Below, piece by piece: positions 63,756-64,000 of a stretch of DNA of 64,000 nt. The notes beneath the pieces were generated by a model. It saw only the letters and a list, made by a program, of their open reading frames with translations. It had not been told where the DNA came from and did no database searches. Position numbers and translations under genes: made by a program. Position 1 is the first letter of the stretch, and the number at the start of each line of letters is the position of its first letter. This DNA comes from Pelomonas sp051857475 (GTDB lineage: Bacteria > Pseudomonadota > Gammaproteobacteria > Burkholderiales > Burkholderiaceae_C): positions 1 to 64,000 of the forward strand of contig NZ_JBPZGZ010000005.1 in the NCBI RefSeq assembly GCF_051857475.1, given 5' to 3'.

Positions 63756-64000
63756 ATGTACACCCAAGCCATGGATCTGATGGCGCGGGAAGCCAAGCCC
63801 AAGGTCGTCAAAAGCGCCGAGGAGCTGGCCCGCGAGGAAGCCTTCGAAGCCCGCATCGATGCCGGTGACTTCATCGAGGCCAAGGACTGGATGCCCGAGC
63901 ACTACCGCAAGACGCTGGTGCGCCAGATCAGCCAGCATGCCCACAGCGAGATCGTCGGCATGCTGCCCGAGGGCAACTGGATCACGCGCGCGCCCACGCT
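63756..64000 (+). CDS. paaA: Phenylacetyl-CoA epoxidase subunit PaaA (partial, cut by window edge)
   Basis: The first 81 codons of the catalytic diiron subunit of phenylacetyl-CoA 1,2-epoxidase. MYTQAMDLMAREAKPKVV, DWMPEHYRKTLVRQISQHAH and EIVGMLPEGNWITRAPT are PaaA-specific. AAGGAG lies 8 bases before ATG 63756, 16 bases after paaK. The rest, with the diiron ligands, and presumably paaB onward lie beyond the window. Not a truncation of the gene itself. Confidence 0.93.
   Translation, partial: MYTQAMDLMAREAKPKVVKSAEELAREEAFEARIDAGDFIEAKDWMPEHYRKTLVRQISQHAHSEIVGMLPEGNWITRAPT

Overview
The window is a stretch of a high-G+C chromosome (about two thirds G+C by eye), gene dense, with many 4- to 8-base overlaps between stops and starts. 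The mix of genes suggests a betaproteobacterium of the order Burkholderiales, probably the Rubrivivax/Roseateles/Leptothrix group: PEP-CTERM secreted proteins, a paaG-paaI-paaK-paaA phenylacetate operon with a TetR-type operator, a respiratory selenocysteine formate dehydrogenase, and urease. This placement is inferred from gene content, not from an rRNA or marker-gene comparison. No rRNA, CRISPR array, phage or intact insertion sequence was seen.

Left part (1-5.3 kb): a repeat-bearing edge, then a minus-strand group of TonB-dependent receptor, exported truncated haemoglobin and DUF3034 barrel protein, then apbC/mrp on the plus strand. From 5.6 to 18.6 kb there is one continuous plus-strand selenium island: the three subunits of a selenocysteine formate dehydrogenase (in-frame TGA at codon 196 with a SECIS-like hairpin), fdhE, selA, selB, the selenocysteine tRNA gene selC, a four-gene ABC importer of the putative selenate type, and a YdjA-like nitroreductase. 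Thus the enzyme, its selenium-insertion machinery and a likely selenium uptake system sit in one transcriptional direction; selD is not in the window. moaA and mobA at 56.9-58.5 kb supply the molybdenum cofactor that this enzyme needs.

18.6-43.3 kb: a haem peroxidase, then urease genes split in two. ureA, a 55-residue His-containing membrane peptide, ureB and ureC lie at 20.3-22.8 kb; ureE, an outer-membrane barrel gene, ureF, ureG and ureD lie at 39.6-43.3 kb. Between them are about 17 kb of unrelated genes: an amidohydrolase, three PEP-CTERM proteins, an SGNH hydrolase, a secreted oligopeptidase, phospholipase A, an ion channel, an esterase, a LysE exporter, a metallophosphoesterase lipoprotein, a TetR regulator, a chemoreceptor, a crotonase and an AbrB/Doc toxin-antitoxin pair. 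A decayed second copy of the 3' end of ureC at 25.17-25.34 kb shows that this interval has been rearranged.

43.3-61.1 kb: mostly ordinary accessory and housekeeping genes: a glyoxalase-like protein, small conserved proteins of unknown role, TerC, an AraC regulator next to a TonB-dependent receptor and a serine hydrolase (a likely uptake-and-hydrolysis unit), a GlxA-type regulator with an isochorismatase-like hydrolase, ketopantoate reductase, Mpo1-like and YceI-like proteins, mobA, moaA, a second chemoreceptor and a sugar kinase. 61.2 kb to the end: the beginning of the phenylacetate catabolic operon, with a recognisable promoter and a palindromic operator; paaA runs off the right edge.
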